A stretch of 64,000 bases of DNA, taken from Pasteurellaceae bacterium (lineage in GTDB: Bacteria > Pseudomonadota > Gammaproteobacteria > Enterobacterales > Pasteurellaceae). The translations under genes were made by a program, and so were the position numbers. Within the stretch, counting starts at the first letter, position 1, and the number at the start of each line of letters is the position of its first letter. The stretch covers positions 1 to 64,000 of the forward strand of contig CAAEJV010000036.1 in the NCBI GenBank assembly GCA_900756155.1, in the 5' to 3' direction. A model generated the notes under the pieces. The model saw nothing but the letters and a program-made list of their open reading frames with translations. It made no database searches and was not told where the DNA came from. Below are positions 1-8,865 of the stretch, in pieces.

Positions 1-159
1 GATGAAGAATACGGCAAGTTCTTTAAAAAAGAAAAACGTATCACGAGTGACTACTTCAACTGGTTCTATCAATTTAGCCTCTTCCCACAAATCGGCTACG
101 ACGAAAAGAAAGTTGAAGCGAGAATTCAGGCATGGCTTGAAAAGAATAGTGTACAATAA
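1..159 (+). CDS. 3' end of an unidentified gene (partial)
   Basis: An open frame runs in from the left edge and stops at a TAA at 157-159, giving the last 52 residues of a protein. The visible tail is rich in charged and aromatic residues (FNWFYQFSLFPQIGYDEKK) and ends in a probable amphipathic helix. I do not recognise the family and assign no function. It converges on the peroxidase pseudogene, with a shared hairpin terminator just after its stop codon, which supports this being a true gene end. Confidence 0.7.
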   Translation, partial: DEEYGKFFKKEKRITSDYFNWFYQFSLFPQIGYDEKKVEARIQAWLEKNSVQ

Positions 160-175
160 TATTAACACACAAAAA

Positions 176-200
176 ACGACCGCACTTGCGGTCGTTTCTA
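176..200. terminator. Bidirectional hairpin terminator containing an uptake signal
   Basis: The stem ACGACCGC / GCGGTCGT (176-183 and 188-195) closes on a 4-base loop. It is flanked by an A-run on the left and Ts on the right, so it can serve both convergent genes. The sequence ACCGCACTT at 179-187 is an uptake signal core. Confidence 0.85.
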
Positions 201-216
201 TTTATCGCTCAAAGGA

Positions 217-1604
217 TTATTTTAATTTTTCACCTTTAAATTCACCTGTTAAGCTTTCTAAGAAAGACGTGATATCTTCAATATCTTTTTGAGCTGGCTG
301 TTTCACGTTGCTTTGGTATTTCAACATTGCACTCACAGCATCTTTTAGCTCTTTTGCTGATGCATCATGGAAATACGGTGCAGTAAGTGCGATGTTACGT
401 AAAGTTGGCACTTTGAAGCGATGCATATCGAAAGGATCTTTAGTTTGTGCAAAGCGGCCTTCATCAGCATCTGTTAATGGCGTACCACGATCTTTAAAGT
501 AATCGCCGTAAAGTCCCATGTATTCATAAGATTGTCCACCCATTGCCACACCGGTATGGCAAGTATCGCATTTATGCTGTTTGAATAATTCATAACCGCG
601 AACTTGTTGCTCGCTCAAGGCTGTTTTATCCCCTTTCAAATAACGGTCGAAATCACTATTTGGCGTAATTAATGTTTTTTCATATTCACCAATTGCATGA
701 GTTAAGGTTTCTTTCGTCACTTGTGGATATTCTTTTAAGAATGCTTTTTTGAATTCTTCATCCATTTCAAAACGTGCCACAATGTCATCCCAAGAATGAG
801 AGCCCATCTCTACCGGATTTGTTGGAGGACCTTTCGCTTGATCAGCTAAATCTGCTGCACGACCATCCCAGAATTGCACAAAGTTAAATGCAGCATTGAA
901 TACAGTTGGTGCGTTAATTGGACCTTTTTTACCTTCAATCCCTGTTGAGGTTTCAAGTCTATCTACACCACCTTTATCTAATTGGTGACAAGTGTGACAT
1001 TGAATAGAACCATCGCCTGATAAACGACCATCAAAGAAAAGATCATGACCTAATGCAACTTTTGCTTCATCAGTCGCAATACTGTCTGGAATCGGTTGTA
1101 CTAAACGATCTGCATCAACATTGGGGGTTTCTTTTGGTAAAGACATTTTACGTGCTTCACGAATCCAGTTAAGCAATGCCACTTTTTCTTGCTCATCCGG
1201 TTTACTTCCCCAGTGAAGATGTCTAAATTTAGCAATTGGCATTTCATTATTTTCAAGTACGCGCTGTAATTTTGCTAAATCAGCTTGGGATAATTTGCTC
1301 GGATCTTTTAAGCCTTCAAGTAAACGATCTAGACGGAAAGCACGAAGTCCACGCTGAATATCCGATTGCATTTCATCCCCCACAATCGGAATTTTGAATA
1401 AAATGGAAGTAGAGTGTTTGGACTATGACAATATTGGCAGCTGTTATCAAACAATGCTTTTGCCACTTTTTCTTGTTCGCCAATATAGCGATTTTCCATT
1501 AAAAGCTGGGTCGCATTCTCTTTATCAAATTAGTGTAAATACCCCACAACGCCCAAATAACCTAAGATAGCAATGGCTGCACCGCCAATAATCAGTTTTT
1601 TCAT
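217..1604 (-). pseudogene. Tri-haem quinol peroxidase / cytochrome c peroxidase (YhjA/QPO type), broken
   Basis: The full-length family is a membrane-anchored, three-haem c peroxidase that reduces hydrogen peroxide with quinol electrons at the periplasmic face (E. coli YhjA; quinol peroxidase of Aggregatibacter). A good start lies at 1602-1604 behind GGAGGA and encodes an N-terminal membrane anchor (MKKLIIGGAAIAILGYLG). The frame then meets TAA at 1530-1532 (codon 25). Reading on gives an extra haem motif CQYCH near 1425-1439. The frame then shifts by one base at a T-run, 1392-1395, where homologous reading needs five Ts rather than four. The remaining 388-residue frame holds the two classical haem motifs CHTCH and CDTCH and the rest of the peroxidase. 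The anchor and first haem are thus separated from the catalytic part. A GTG at 1381-1383 could start the fragment, but without an export signal haem could not be attached. Two independent lesions argue for real decay. Confidence 0.85.
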
Positions 1605-1798
1605 CTAATCCTCCAAACGATCAATAAAACAAAAACATAAAAAGAAAGGTAAAGCTTAAAGTCAGGTGATTATGCCAAAAAATTGACTTATTTTTTATGT
1701 GGATTTAATCTGCCTTGGCTATAGATTCGATTGATTGCATTTAAGATATTTTTACTTTATAGAGGGCTAATTTCTTTTAGAATTTAGCAATAAAAAAT

Positions 1799-1823
1799 GC
1801 GGTTATTTCTAACCGCACTTTAC
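1799..1823 (-). terminator. Terminator after hflC
   Basis: The stem GCGGTT / AACCGC (1799-1804 and 1811-1816) is followed, in the hflC direction, by a T-rich stretch (A-run near 1791-1797 on the + strand). An uptake signal ACCGCACTT lies at 1812-1820. The rest of the gap 1605-1798 is AT-rich, and I see no gene in it. Confidence 0.75.
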
Positions 1824-1840
1824 TTTTCATTATCTCTTGC

Positions 1841-2728
1841 TTATTTCTTTGGCGCTTGCATAAAGCGGAAGAAATCACTGTCAGGTTTCAAGATCATCAT
1901 ATTACCTGAACCTTCGAAGCTGCTTTCATAGGCTTTTAAGCTACGAATAAAGCTATAAAACTGTGGCTCCTGAGCAAAAGCTTGAGAATATAGTTTTGCC
2001 GCTGCCGCATCACCATTACCACGTAATTCTTGTGCAGTTTTGTTTGCATTCGCTAAGATTAGGGTGACTTTACGATCCACATCCGCTTGAATGAACGCTG
2101 CTTTTTCTTTACCTTGAGAGCGATGTTCACGGGCAACTGCATCACGTTCTGCACGCATACGTTGGTAAATCGAAGAAGAAACTTCATCCGGTAAATTGAT
2201 TTGTTTTACGCGAACATCGACCACTTCGATCCCTAATTCAGAGGTACTATCCTGCCCTGAATTTAACGCTTTTTTCGCTCCTGCCATTAATTCACCACGC
2301 GTACCTGAAACAATATCTTTAATCGTGCGTGTACCAATTTCTGAGCGTAGACGATCATTTACTTTACGGCTTAATAAGCTTGAAGCTTGGTTATAATCGC
2401 CACCACCTGTTGCAGTATAAAAACGACCAAAATCGCTGATTTTCCATTTCACATAGGAGTCCACCAACAAGTCTTTTTTCTCTACTGTGACAAAACGAGT
2501 AGCTGAACCATCAAGGGTACGAATACGCGCATCAAGCACTTTAATGCTATCAATTAAAGGCAATTTGAAATGTAAACCTGGCTCATACACCACCACTTTA
2601 TTTTCTGCATCACGTTGTACTTTGTTAAAACGCAACATGATGCCTCGAGTACCTTCAGTTACAACCACCACGCTGGAATACAACACCGCAGCAATCACCA
2701 CAATAATCGGAAGTAAAAATTTACGCAT
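1841..2728 (-). CDS. hflC: HflC, membrane protease regulator (SPFH/prohibitin family)
   Basis: HflC pairs with HflK in a large inner-membrane complex that encloses FtsH and modulates its proteolysis. The 295-residue protein has one N-terminal membrane segment (about residues 4-20) and then an SPFH/band-7 domain (TEGTRGIMLRF onward). A charged coiled-coil stretch follows (MRAERDAVAREHRSQGKEKA), a known HflC hallmark. Its ATG overlaps the hflK stop codon in a TAATG junction, so the two are translationally coupled. Length and motifs are normal for the family. Confidence 0.96.
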   Translation of the reverse strand: MRKFLLPIIVVIAAVLYSSVVVVTEGTRGIMLRFNKVQRDAENKVVVYEPGLHFKLPLIDSIKVLDARIRTLDGSATRFVTVEKKDLLVDSYVKWKISDFGRFYTATGGGDYNQASSLLSRKVNDRLRSEIGTRTIKDIVSGTRGELMAGAKKALNSGQDSTSELGIEVVDVRVKQINLPDEVSSSIYQRMRAERDAVAREHRSQGKEKAAFIQADVDRKVTLILANANKTAQELRGNGDAAAAKLYSQAFAQEPQFYSFIRSLKAYESSFEGSGNMMILKPDSDFFRFMQAPKK

Positions 2729-3969
2729 TAATTAAATCTCCCTTGGCGAATGCCTTCACTTGATTGAACCGGTTGAGCCACTTGTGTTTCTACACGACGG
2801 TCCTGTATTGAAACAGGTGCAGAACTGACCGCACTTTCAGAAGTGGTAGTCATTGGCTTGGTCGCTTTTTTACCCATTAATTGCTCCAATGGCAATACAG
2901 TTAAATTGTTACCATTATTGCTATCTAGCATCACTTTAGGTGTGTTTGCCATCACTTTTTCCATGGTTTGAATATAAAGACGCTCTTTTAACAAATCAGG
3001 TGCCGCTTTAAATTCAGGTAGAAGACGTTGTAAACGTTCCACTTCCCCTTGCGCATCAAGCACAACACGATCTTTATAAGCTGTTGCTTCTTCCACGATA
3101 CGCTGTGCATCACCTCGAGCGATTGGCTCTTTCTCGCGAGCATAAGCTTCTGCTTCACGAATGTAACGTTGTTCGTCTTCCTGTGCTTTAATCGCATCAT
3201 CGAAAGCATCTTTCACTTCTTCTGGAGGACGTGCGGATTGGAAGTTCACGTCAATCACTTCAAGTCCCATATCATAAGGTTTGATAATATCGTTCAATGC
3301 TTTCCACGTATCTTCACGCACCACGGCACGACCCGTTGTCAGCACATCATTCATGGTCATATGACCAATCACATAACGAAGTGCGCTGTCAGTCGCTTGT
3401 CCAAGACTATTATCCGCATTGCTCACGCTAAACAGGTATTTTTCAGGATTTTGCACGCGATATTGCACAGTCATTTCTACTTTAACCATGTTTTCATCTT
3501 TGGTTAACATCGCACCTTGCGTTTTAAGCTCACGAACTTGTTCTACATTCACTGGAATCACTTTATCAATAAAGGTTGGTTTCCAGTTTAAACCTGGTTG
3601 AACGATAGAATGAAACTCGCCAAAACGTAACGTCACGCCACGTTCTGCTTCTTTAATGGTGTAAAAACCGCTTGCCCCCCAAATAATTCCCCCGATCACT
3701 GCAGCGATCGGTAAAATTTTACCTAAATTGAATGAAGGTATATTCGGCGAAGTATTATTTGAACCGCCTTTTTTATTACCCCCACCTAATTTTTTCAACA
3801 GATTATTGAATACTTCTTCAATATCTGGTGGTGATTGCTCCTGATTTTTATTGTCTCGCGAACCCCAGCCATTTTCATTTTGCTTATCTGATGAATTATC
3901 TGACTGTTTTGGACCGCTACTCTGTCCCGGTTTACCCCAAGGATCTTGATCTGGACCGTTTTGCGACAT
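2728..3969 (-). CDS. hflK: HflK, membrane protease regulator (SPFH/prohibitin family)
   Basis: HflK is the partner of HflC in the FtsH-modulating complex. The 413-residue protein has a Gly/Asn/Gln-rich cytoplasmic N-terminus (MSQNGPDQDPWGKPGQ), one membrane segment (LPIAAVIGGIIWGASGFY) and an SPFH domain with coiled coil. I chose the ATG at 3967-3969 because GGAG lies 5 bases upstream and the protein then starts as in other HflKs. An in-frame ATG four codons earlier (3979-3981) has no ribosome binding site. It heads a two-gene operon with hflC, with a promoter visible at 4024-4052. Confidence 0.95.
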   Translation of the reverse strand: MSQNGPDQDPWGKPGQSSGPKQSDNSSDKQNENGWGSRDNKNQEQSPPDIEEVFNNLLKKLGGGNKKGGSNNTSPNIPSFNLGKILPIAAVIGGIIWGASGFYTIKEAERGVTLRFGEFHSIVQPGLNWKPTFIDKVIPVNVEQVRELKTQGAMLTKDENMVKVEMTVQYRVQNPEKYLFSVSNADNSLGQATDSALRYVIGHMTMNDVLTTGRAVVREDTWKALNDIIKPYDMGLEVIDVNFQSARPPEEVKDAFDDAIKAQEDEQRYIREAEAYAREKEPIARGDAQRIVEEATAYKDRVVLDAQGEVERLQRLLPEFKAAPDLLKERLYIQTMEKVMANTPKVMLDSNNGNNLTVLPLEQLMGKKATKPMTTTSESAVSSAPVSIQDRRVETQVAQPVQSSEGIRQGRFN

Positions 3970-4023
3970 TACGTTCTCCATTTGTCTAAAATTTTTAATG
4001 AGTTTAACGAAATAAATGGGGTT

Positions 4024-4052
4024 AGTCTATGAAAATACAAGTGGCAATGCAA
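4024..4052 (-). promoter_or_regulatory. Candidate sigma-70 promoter for hflKC
   Basis: On the minus strand the hexamers TTGCAT (4047-4052) and TAGACT (4024-4029) are 17 bases apart, about 55 bases upstream of the hflK start. Found by eye; not tested. Confidence 0.5.
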
Positions 4053-4098
4053 ATTATTACAAAATAAAAAATCCTTGAATATTTTCAAAGATTTTCTT

Positions 4099-4809
4099 TT
4101 ATTCATTTACTTGGTAAATCAAGTTTTTTTTTATATTTTTTTCAAGTAAATTTTTTCCATCCCATTGATAAAATTGCGGTTGAATTTTTGACTGATTAAT
4201 AAATGCAGAAAAATAAAAAGGTAATTCATCGGTAAAGATCAATTCCCCTCTCGGACAATAATCTGAAAAGATCTGCAGTTGTTCTGGCAAATGCGTCACA
4301 CTTGATAACTTCACTATTCCTACGCCTTGTGATTTCAATACAGCTTCACGCAAACACCAACAACGATAAAAGGCTAGGTCTGCATCAGGCTGTTTAGCAA
4401 ACCAATCTTGTTCTGCTTGTGGCGAAAAATGAGCCATGAGCGCAGAAAAATTCCGTTTTTTGGGTAATTCAATATCAATACCGACCGCACTTTTTTCTGA
4501 TTCATTAATATGCAGCAATACAGCAACCCAATCACCAGAGTGACTAATATTAAAATCAATATTCTCGACGGGAAATTGTGGTCTATCACTTTGTGTACGA
4601 TAAATTCGCCCTAAAAGTGCGGTTGATTTTTCCGCTGTTTTTAGCAACTGCCAAAGTAAAAAATGCGCCAATCGACGGCATTGATGTCGTTGCGTTATCC
4701 GAGAATTTCCCAGCGGTTCTGTACACAAATTTTCAGGGACGAGCTCCCTAGGAATTTCATCAAAAGGAAAAGGTTGTTGAATATTGGCGTAGGCAATAAA
4801 AGTTGTCAT
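4099..4809 (-). CDS. 4'-phosphopantetheinyl transferase, Sfp/AcpT type
   Basis: Enzymes of this family move the phosphopantetheine arm of coenzyme A onto a serine of carrier proteins. The protein shows the family motifs in order: NISHSGDWVAV, then VGIDIEL (Mg-binding acidic pair), then FYRCWCLREAVLKSQG (the W..KEA..K block, here with R for K). I placed the start at the ATG at 4807-4809 (236 residues). A GTG at 4864-4866 would add a hydrophobic N-terminus unlike the family. No obvious ribosome binding site precedes either start. No carrier-protein or synthase genes lie nearby, so the substrate may be the fatty-acid acyl carrier protein or a distant target. It lies upstream of hflK on the same strand, separated by 129 bases. 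Confidence 0.85.
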   Translation of the reverse strand: MTTFIAYANIQQPFPFDEIPRELVPENLCTEPLGNSRITQRHQCRRLAHFLLWQLLKTAEKSTALLGRIYRTQSDRPQFPVENIDFNISHSGDWVAVLLHINESEKSAVGIDIELPKKRNFSALMAHFSPQAEQDWFAKQPDADLAFYRCWCLREAVLKSQGVGIVKLSSVTHLPEQLQIFSDYCPRGELIFTDELPFYFSAFINQSKIQPQFYQWDGKNLLEKNIKKNLIYQVNE

Positions 4810-4912
4810 AAAAATAATGAATAAACATATCAGTTTGATTGCATTATAAAAGGAAATCCACCGCACGCCAACATAAGCTAAAACTCATCAAAGCAAGGTG
4901 TTAGATTGAAAT

Positions 4913-4954
4913 TGTGAGCGGTTTCACAGATTTTTCCCTTCAAATACGTTACAT
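4913..4954 (+). promoter_or_regulatory. CRP site and probable promoter of ptsG
   Basis: TGTGAGCGGTTTCACA (4913-4928) has perfect CRP half-sites (TGTGA-N6-TCACA). A weak -10 candidate TTACAT at 4949-4954 would put the start of transcription near 4961, with the site centred about 41 bases upstream, the class II position. This fits catabolite control of a PTS gene. The site is seen directly; the promoter assignment is inferred. Confidence 0.7.
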
Positions 4955-4981
4955 TTCAAAAAAGTAATCACAGGAGGTTCT

Positions 4982-6475
4982 ATGTTTAAACAACTTCAAC
5001 AAGTCGGTAAGGCATTCATGTTGCCGATTGCTATTTTGCCTGCTGCAGGTCTTTTGCTCGGGATCGGTGGTGCGCTTTCCAATAAAGCAACAGTGCAAGC
5101 CTATCCAATTTTAAATAATGAGGCACTACAAGGTCTGTTTCAGATTATGTCAGCAGCCGGTAGCGTGGTGTTTGCCAATTTGGCCTTATTATTGTGTATT
5201 GGTTTAGGTATCGGCTTAGCTAAACGTGATAAAGGCGTTGCTGCTCTCGCTGCGGTTGTTGGTTATCTCATCATGACGGGTACCATTGCCGCATTAATTC
5301 CGATTTTCTCTCCTGATGTAAAAAGTATTGATACAGGTGTGATTGGTGCATTGGTGATGGGCTTGATTACCGTTAAATTACACAATCGCTATCACAACAT
5401 CCAGTTACCACAAGTATTAGGTTTCTTTGGCGGCTCTCGCTTTGTGCCAATTGTGACGGCTTTTTCAGCCATTTTTGTTGGATTAGTTTTCTTCCTCATT
5501 TGGCCAACTTTCCAACAATGGCTTGTCTCTGCTGGTAAAAGCATCGCATCCATGGGAACCTTTGGAACATTCTTATACGGTTTCTTAATGCGATTATCTG
5601 GCGCGGTTGGCTTACATCACATGATTTATCCACTGTTTTGGTATTCTGAATTAGGTGGTGTGGAAATGGTCAATGGCGAGATGATTGTTGGTGCACAAAA
5701 AATCTTTTTTGCTCAATTAGCGGATCCAAATCACCATGGTTTATTTACTGAAGGGACGCGTTTCTTTGCTGGCCGTTTTGATACCATGATGTTTGGCTTA
5801 CCAGCAGCCTGTTTAGCTATGTATCACTGTGTACCGAAAAAACGTCGTGCACAAATTGGTGGCTTGTTCCTTGGTGCGGCCCTCACCTCTTTCATTACCG
5901 GCATTACCGAACCGATCGAGTTTATGTTCTTGTTTGTTGCACCATGGCTTTATGTATTCCATGCATTCTTAGATGGTGTATCTTTCTTTATTGCTGATTA
6001 TTTAAATATCTCTATCGGGAATACTTTCTCTGGTGGTTTTATTGATTTCTTGCTCTTTGGTATCTTACAAGGTGATGAAAACACCCATTGGTTGCGTGTC
6101 ATTTTCGTCGGTATTCCTTGGGCACTGCTCTATTATTTCTCTTTCGTTTTCTTGATTCGCATCTTTAATGTGATGACGCCAGGACGTGGTGAAGAAACCG
6201 AAGAAAATGTAGAACAAGAGACCAGTTCACTGACTGAAAATGCACATAAAATTATTGCAGCATTAGGTAACGCTGAAAATATTGAAAACGTTGATGCGTG
6301 TATTACTCGTTTACGCGTTTCGGTTAAAGATGTCAAAGCCGTTGATAAAGCCACATTGAAAAAATTAGGTGCGATTGATGTGCTTGAAGTCGGCGGTGGT
6401 GTACAGGCTATTTTCGGTGCTAAAGCTGTACTCTATAAGAGTGAAGTGAATCAAATCTTAGGAAAAGAAGATTAA
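4982..6475 (+). CDS. ptsG: PTS glucose-type enzyme IICB
   Basis: This protein imports and phosphorylates a hexose, taking phosphate from PEP via EI, HPr and an EIIA. The 497-residue protein has an EIIC membrane domain (about residues 1-395), including the signature GITEPIEF at 307-314. A linker and an EIIB domain follow, with the phosphorylated cysteine in DACITRLRV (Cys440). No EIIA domain is attached, so a separate EIIA-Glc (Crr) would be needed. It starts with a strong AGGAGG 5 bases upstream. It is a lone gene, with a CRP site upstream and a terminator downstream. It could serve a glucoside rather than glucose, since MalX-type relatives share the fold, but the C-terminal domain matches PtsG well. 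Confidence 0.88.
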   Translation: MFKQLQQVGKAFMLPIAILPAAGLLLGIGGALSNKATVQAYPILNNEALQGLFQIMSAAGSVVFANLALLLCIGLGIGLAKRDKGVAALAAVVGYLIMTGTIAALIPIFSPDVKSIDTGVIGALVMGLITVKLHNRYHNIQLPQVLGFFGGSRFVPIVTAFSAIFVGLVFFLIWPTFQQWLVSAGKSIASMGTFGTFLYGFLMRLSGAVGLHHMIYPLFWYSELGGVEMVNGEMIVGAQKIFFAQLADPNHHGLFTEGTRFFAGRFDTMMFGLPAACLAMYHCVPKKRRAQIGGLFLGAALTSFITGITEPIEFMFLFVAPWLYVFHAFLDGVSFFIADYLNISIGNTFSGGFIDFLLFGILQGDENTHWLRVIFVGIPWALLYYFSFVFLIRIFNVMTPGRGEETEENVEQETSSLTENAHKIIAALGNAENIENVDACITRLRVSVKDVKAVDKATLKKLGAIDVLEVGGGVQAIFGAKAVLYKSEVNQILGKED

Positions 6476-6486
6476 TTCTTAAAAAT

Positions 6487-6510
6487 AAAGGGCGTTTATC
6501 CCGCCCTTTT
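6487..6510 (+). terminator. Terminator of ptsG
   Basis: The stem AAAGGGCG / CGCCCTTT (6487-6494 and 6502-6509) closes on a 7-base loop just after the ptsG stop. Confidence 0.8.
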
Positions 6511-6522
6511 GAGTAACAAAAT

Positions 6523-6553
6523 AAAAGTGCGGTCAAAATCAACCGCACTTTTT
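6523..6553 (-). terminator. Terminator of thrC built from two inverted uptake signals
   Basis: The stem AAAAGTGCGGT / ACCGCACTTTT (6523-6533 and 6542-6552) is made of two facing uptake signals, with T/A runs on both sides. It lies directly after the thrC stop and may also back up the ptsG terminator. Confidence 0.85.
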
Positions 6554-6555
6554 TA

Positions 6556-7830
6556 TTATTTCAACAAATATGCACGTAATTGTGCAAAGTCGTCATCCAT
6601 TTCATCAGAAAGTAATGGCAATTTATTGTGTTTATCCAACGCTTCGGGCAATGGAAGATCGAGCGAAAGAATACGCTCAACAGACTCTTTAAATTTAGCT
6701 GGATGTGCCGTACATAAGAAAATGCCGGTTTCATCCACTTTAAGTTGGTCTTTCAATACTTGATAGGCGATCGCACCGTGTGGTTCACATAAATAACCTT
6801 TTGCGTACATCGCTTTTAAGGTTTCTTCTGTTTCGCCATCGCTTAACATACCTGAACCTAAATCACTTAAATTCCAGCCATTGCGTTTGAATAACTCTTC
6901 GACACGTGGCCAGTTGTTCGGGCGACTGACATCCATCGCATTAGAAAGCGTGGCTACCGTCGCTTTAGGTGCCCAGTTACCTGATTCTAAATAACGTGGC
7001 ACGGTATCGTTCGCATTGGTTGAAGCAATAAAGCGTTTAATCGGTAAACCCAATGTTTTCGCGATTAATCCCGCAGTTAAGTTACCGAAGTTACCACTTG
7101 GTACAGAAACCACGACATTATCACGTTTTTCTTTTGGTAACTGCGCGACCGCTTCAAAGTAATAACAAACTTGCGCTAATAAACGGCTAATGTTGATAGA
7201 GTTTGCTGAGTTTAAACCAATCGCTTGACGCAGTTCGGCATCATCAAACGCTTGTTTGACTAACGCTTGGCAGGCATCGAAATCGCCATTAATCGCCACA
7301 GTGCGGATATTCCCACCTAAAGTACAGAATAGTTTTTCCTGTAATGGGCTGATTTTGCCTTTCGGATATAAAATCACGACATTAATATTTTCCAACCCGT
7401 AAAATGCGTGGGCAACCGCTGCGCCAGTATCTCCAGATGTCGCTGTTAAAATGGTAATTTTGCCATCGCCACGCACTGCAGCGAGCGCCTGCGCCATAAA
7501 ACGACCGCCAAAGTCTTTAAATGCTAAAGTTGGCCCATGAAATAATTCAAGGGCATAAATATTGTCTTCCACTTTTTCTAATGGTGCCGTAAAGGTGAAC
7601 GCATTTTTCACCATCGCATCCAAAGTGGCTTTCGGTAATTCTTCACCGATTAAGGCGCCAAGAATTTTTTGGCTACGTTCAACCAATGGTAAGGCTAATA
7701 ACTCATCAATATTGGTTAAAGCGGGGATCGTTTCTGGAAAGAACAAACCTTGATCTTTGCCAAGCCCTTGACGTACTGCTTGAGCAAAATTTACTTGTTC
7801 TTCAGGGTGTTTGATATTGTACAAATTCAT
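6556..7830 (-). CDS. thrC: Threonine synthase
   Basis: ThrC is the last enzyme of threonine synthesis and converts O-phosphohomoserine to threonine with PLP. The 424-residue protein has the PLP lysine in FHGPTLAFKDFGGRFMAQ, the phosphate-binding region TATSGDTGAAVAHAF, and VVSVPSGNFGNLTAGL. Length matches E. coli ThrC (428). It is the third gene of thrABC, 78 bases after thrB, with a hairpin between them. The ribosome binding site is weak. Confidence 0.97.
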   Translation of the reverse strand: MNLYNIKHPEEQVNFAQAVRQGLGKDQGLFFPETIPALTNIDELLALPLVERSQKILGALIGEELPKATLDAMVKNAFTFTAPLEKVEDNIYALELFHGPTLAFKDFGGRFMAQALAAVRGDGKITILTATSGDTGAAVAHAFYGLENINVVILYPKGKISPLQEKLFCTLGGNIRTVAINGDFDACQALVKQAFDDAELRQAIGLNSANSINISRLLAQVCYYFEAVAQLPKEKRDNVVVSVPSGNFGNLTAGLIAKTLGLPIKRFIASTNANDTVPRYLESGNWAPKATVATLSNAMDVSRPNNWPRVEELFKRNGWNLSDLGSGMLSDGETEETLKAMYAKGYLCEPHGAIAYQVLKDQLKVDETGIFLCTAHPAKFKESVERILSLDLPLPEALDKHNKLPLLSDEMDDDFAQLRAYLLK

Positions 7831-7870
7831 TGTATATCCGTTAATTATAGAGTTTTAATAAAATGTTATT

Positions 7871-7890
7871 CCCCTCTTATAAAAGAGGGG
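7871..7890 (-). repeat. Hairpin between thrB and thrC (CCCCTCTT/AAGAGGGG family)
   Basis: The stem CCCCTCTT (7871-7878) pairs with AAGAGGGG (7883-7890) over a 4-base loop. There is no T-run after it in the thr direction, so it is not a simple terminator; RNA stabilisation or adjustment of thrC level is more likely. Similar hairpins lie between corC and lnt and between galT and galK. Confidence 0.7.
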
Positions 7891-7908
7891 ATAAAAGCGA
7901 TTTGTTGT

Positions 7909-8853
7909 TTAACCGAGCTCTCTCGCGCCATCATTATCGACCTTACAAACATGCACAAAACCTTCATTGTTTTGTAAATAATGATTTTCTAAATAAGTGG
8001 CCAGTTTTGTTGCGGTTTGCAAATCAGGTGCAATGGAGAAAATCGTTGGGCCAGAGCCTGAAATACCGGTCGCAAACGCGCCTAAATCACGAGTAGCTTG
8101 TTTCACTTCTGCGAAGTTTGGCAATAAAGCCTCACGATAAGGTTCCGCAATCACATCTTTCATCATCATCGCTGCTAGGTTTTCTTGATGCGTGTGACAT
8201 GCATGCACAAAGCCACCTAAATGACGACCATGAGAAATCACATCTTGGCGCGTGTAGCTTTTCGGTAAAATGGCGCGTGCTTCAGCGGTTGAAACCTCAA
8301 TGCCTGGATAGGCTAAGACCCAATACCAATTATCAAAAAATGGCAGTTTTTGGCAAATGTTACCGAGAGATTGTACCATAAATTGCACACCGCCTAAGTA
8401 ACAAGGTGCCACATTATCATAATGGATCGAACCTGAAATACGACCTTCTAGCTCTCCCATCATCTCTAACAATTCCATTTTTGAGAATGGTTCATCGTGG
8501 AATTTATTTAATGCCACTAATGCAGCCACAATAGAACAGGCACTTGAGCCTAATCCCGAACCAATCGGCATATTTTTCTCAAGGGTCAAACGCAATGGTT
8601 TGACTCTCACATTGCGTAATTTTAATTGCTCACTAAACAGTACATAGGCCTGATACACGATATTTTTTTGTGGCTCTTTTGGCAATTTACGCACAAAATA
8701 GCCCACACTTTCGAGCTCAAAACCACTTGGAATAGACTCAATCTGTACGACATCACCTAATAATGAACCATCAATCGGTGAAATGGCTGCGCCTAATGTG
8801 TCAAACCCTACACTAATATTTGCACTCGATGCTGGAGCATAAATTCTTAACAT
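7909..8853 (-). CDS. thrB: Homoserine kinase
   Basis: ThrB phosphorylates homoserine with ATP to give the substrate of ThrC. The 314-residue protein is a GHMP kinase, with the N-terminal fold (RIYAPASSANISVGFDTLG), the ATP loop PIGSGLGSSACS and the C-terminal motif GISGSGPTIFSI. It starts 12 bases after the thrA stop, which indicates co-transcription. Length is normal for the family. Confidence 0.97.
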   Translation of the reverse strand: MLRIYAPASSANISVGFDTLGAAISPIDGSLLGDVVQIESIPSGFELESVGYFVRKLPKEPQKNIVYQAYVLFSEQLKLRNVRVKPLRLTLEKNMPIGSGLGSSACSIVAALVALNKFHDEPFSKMELLEMMGELEGRISGSIHYDNVAPCYLGGVQFMVQSLGNICQKLPFFDNWYWVLAYPGIEVSTAEARAILPKSYTRQDVISHGRHLGGFVHACHTHQENLAAMMMKDVIAEPYREALLPNFAEVKQATRDLGAFATGISGSGPTIFSIAPDLQTATKLATYLENHYLQNNEGFVHVCKVDNDGARELG

Positions 8854-8865
8854 ATTATGTCCTTT

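Noticed and set aside
2..292. 96-codon + strand frame at the left edge
   Set aside because: It is out of frame with the better supported end of a gene at 1-159, crosses the terminator and overlaps the peroxidase 3' end.
3049..3507. 152-codon frame antisense to hflK
   Set aside because: It lies wholly opposite a well-supported gene, has unusual composition and no ribosome binding site.
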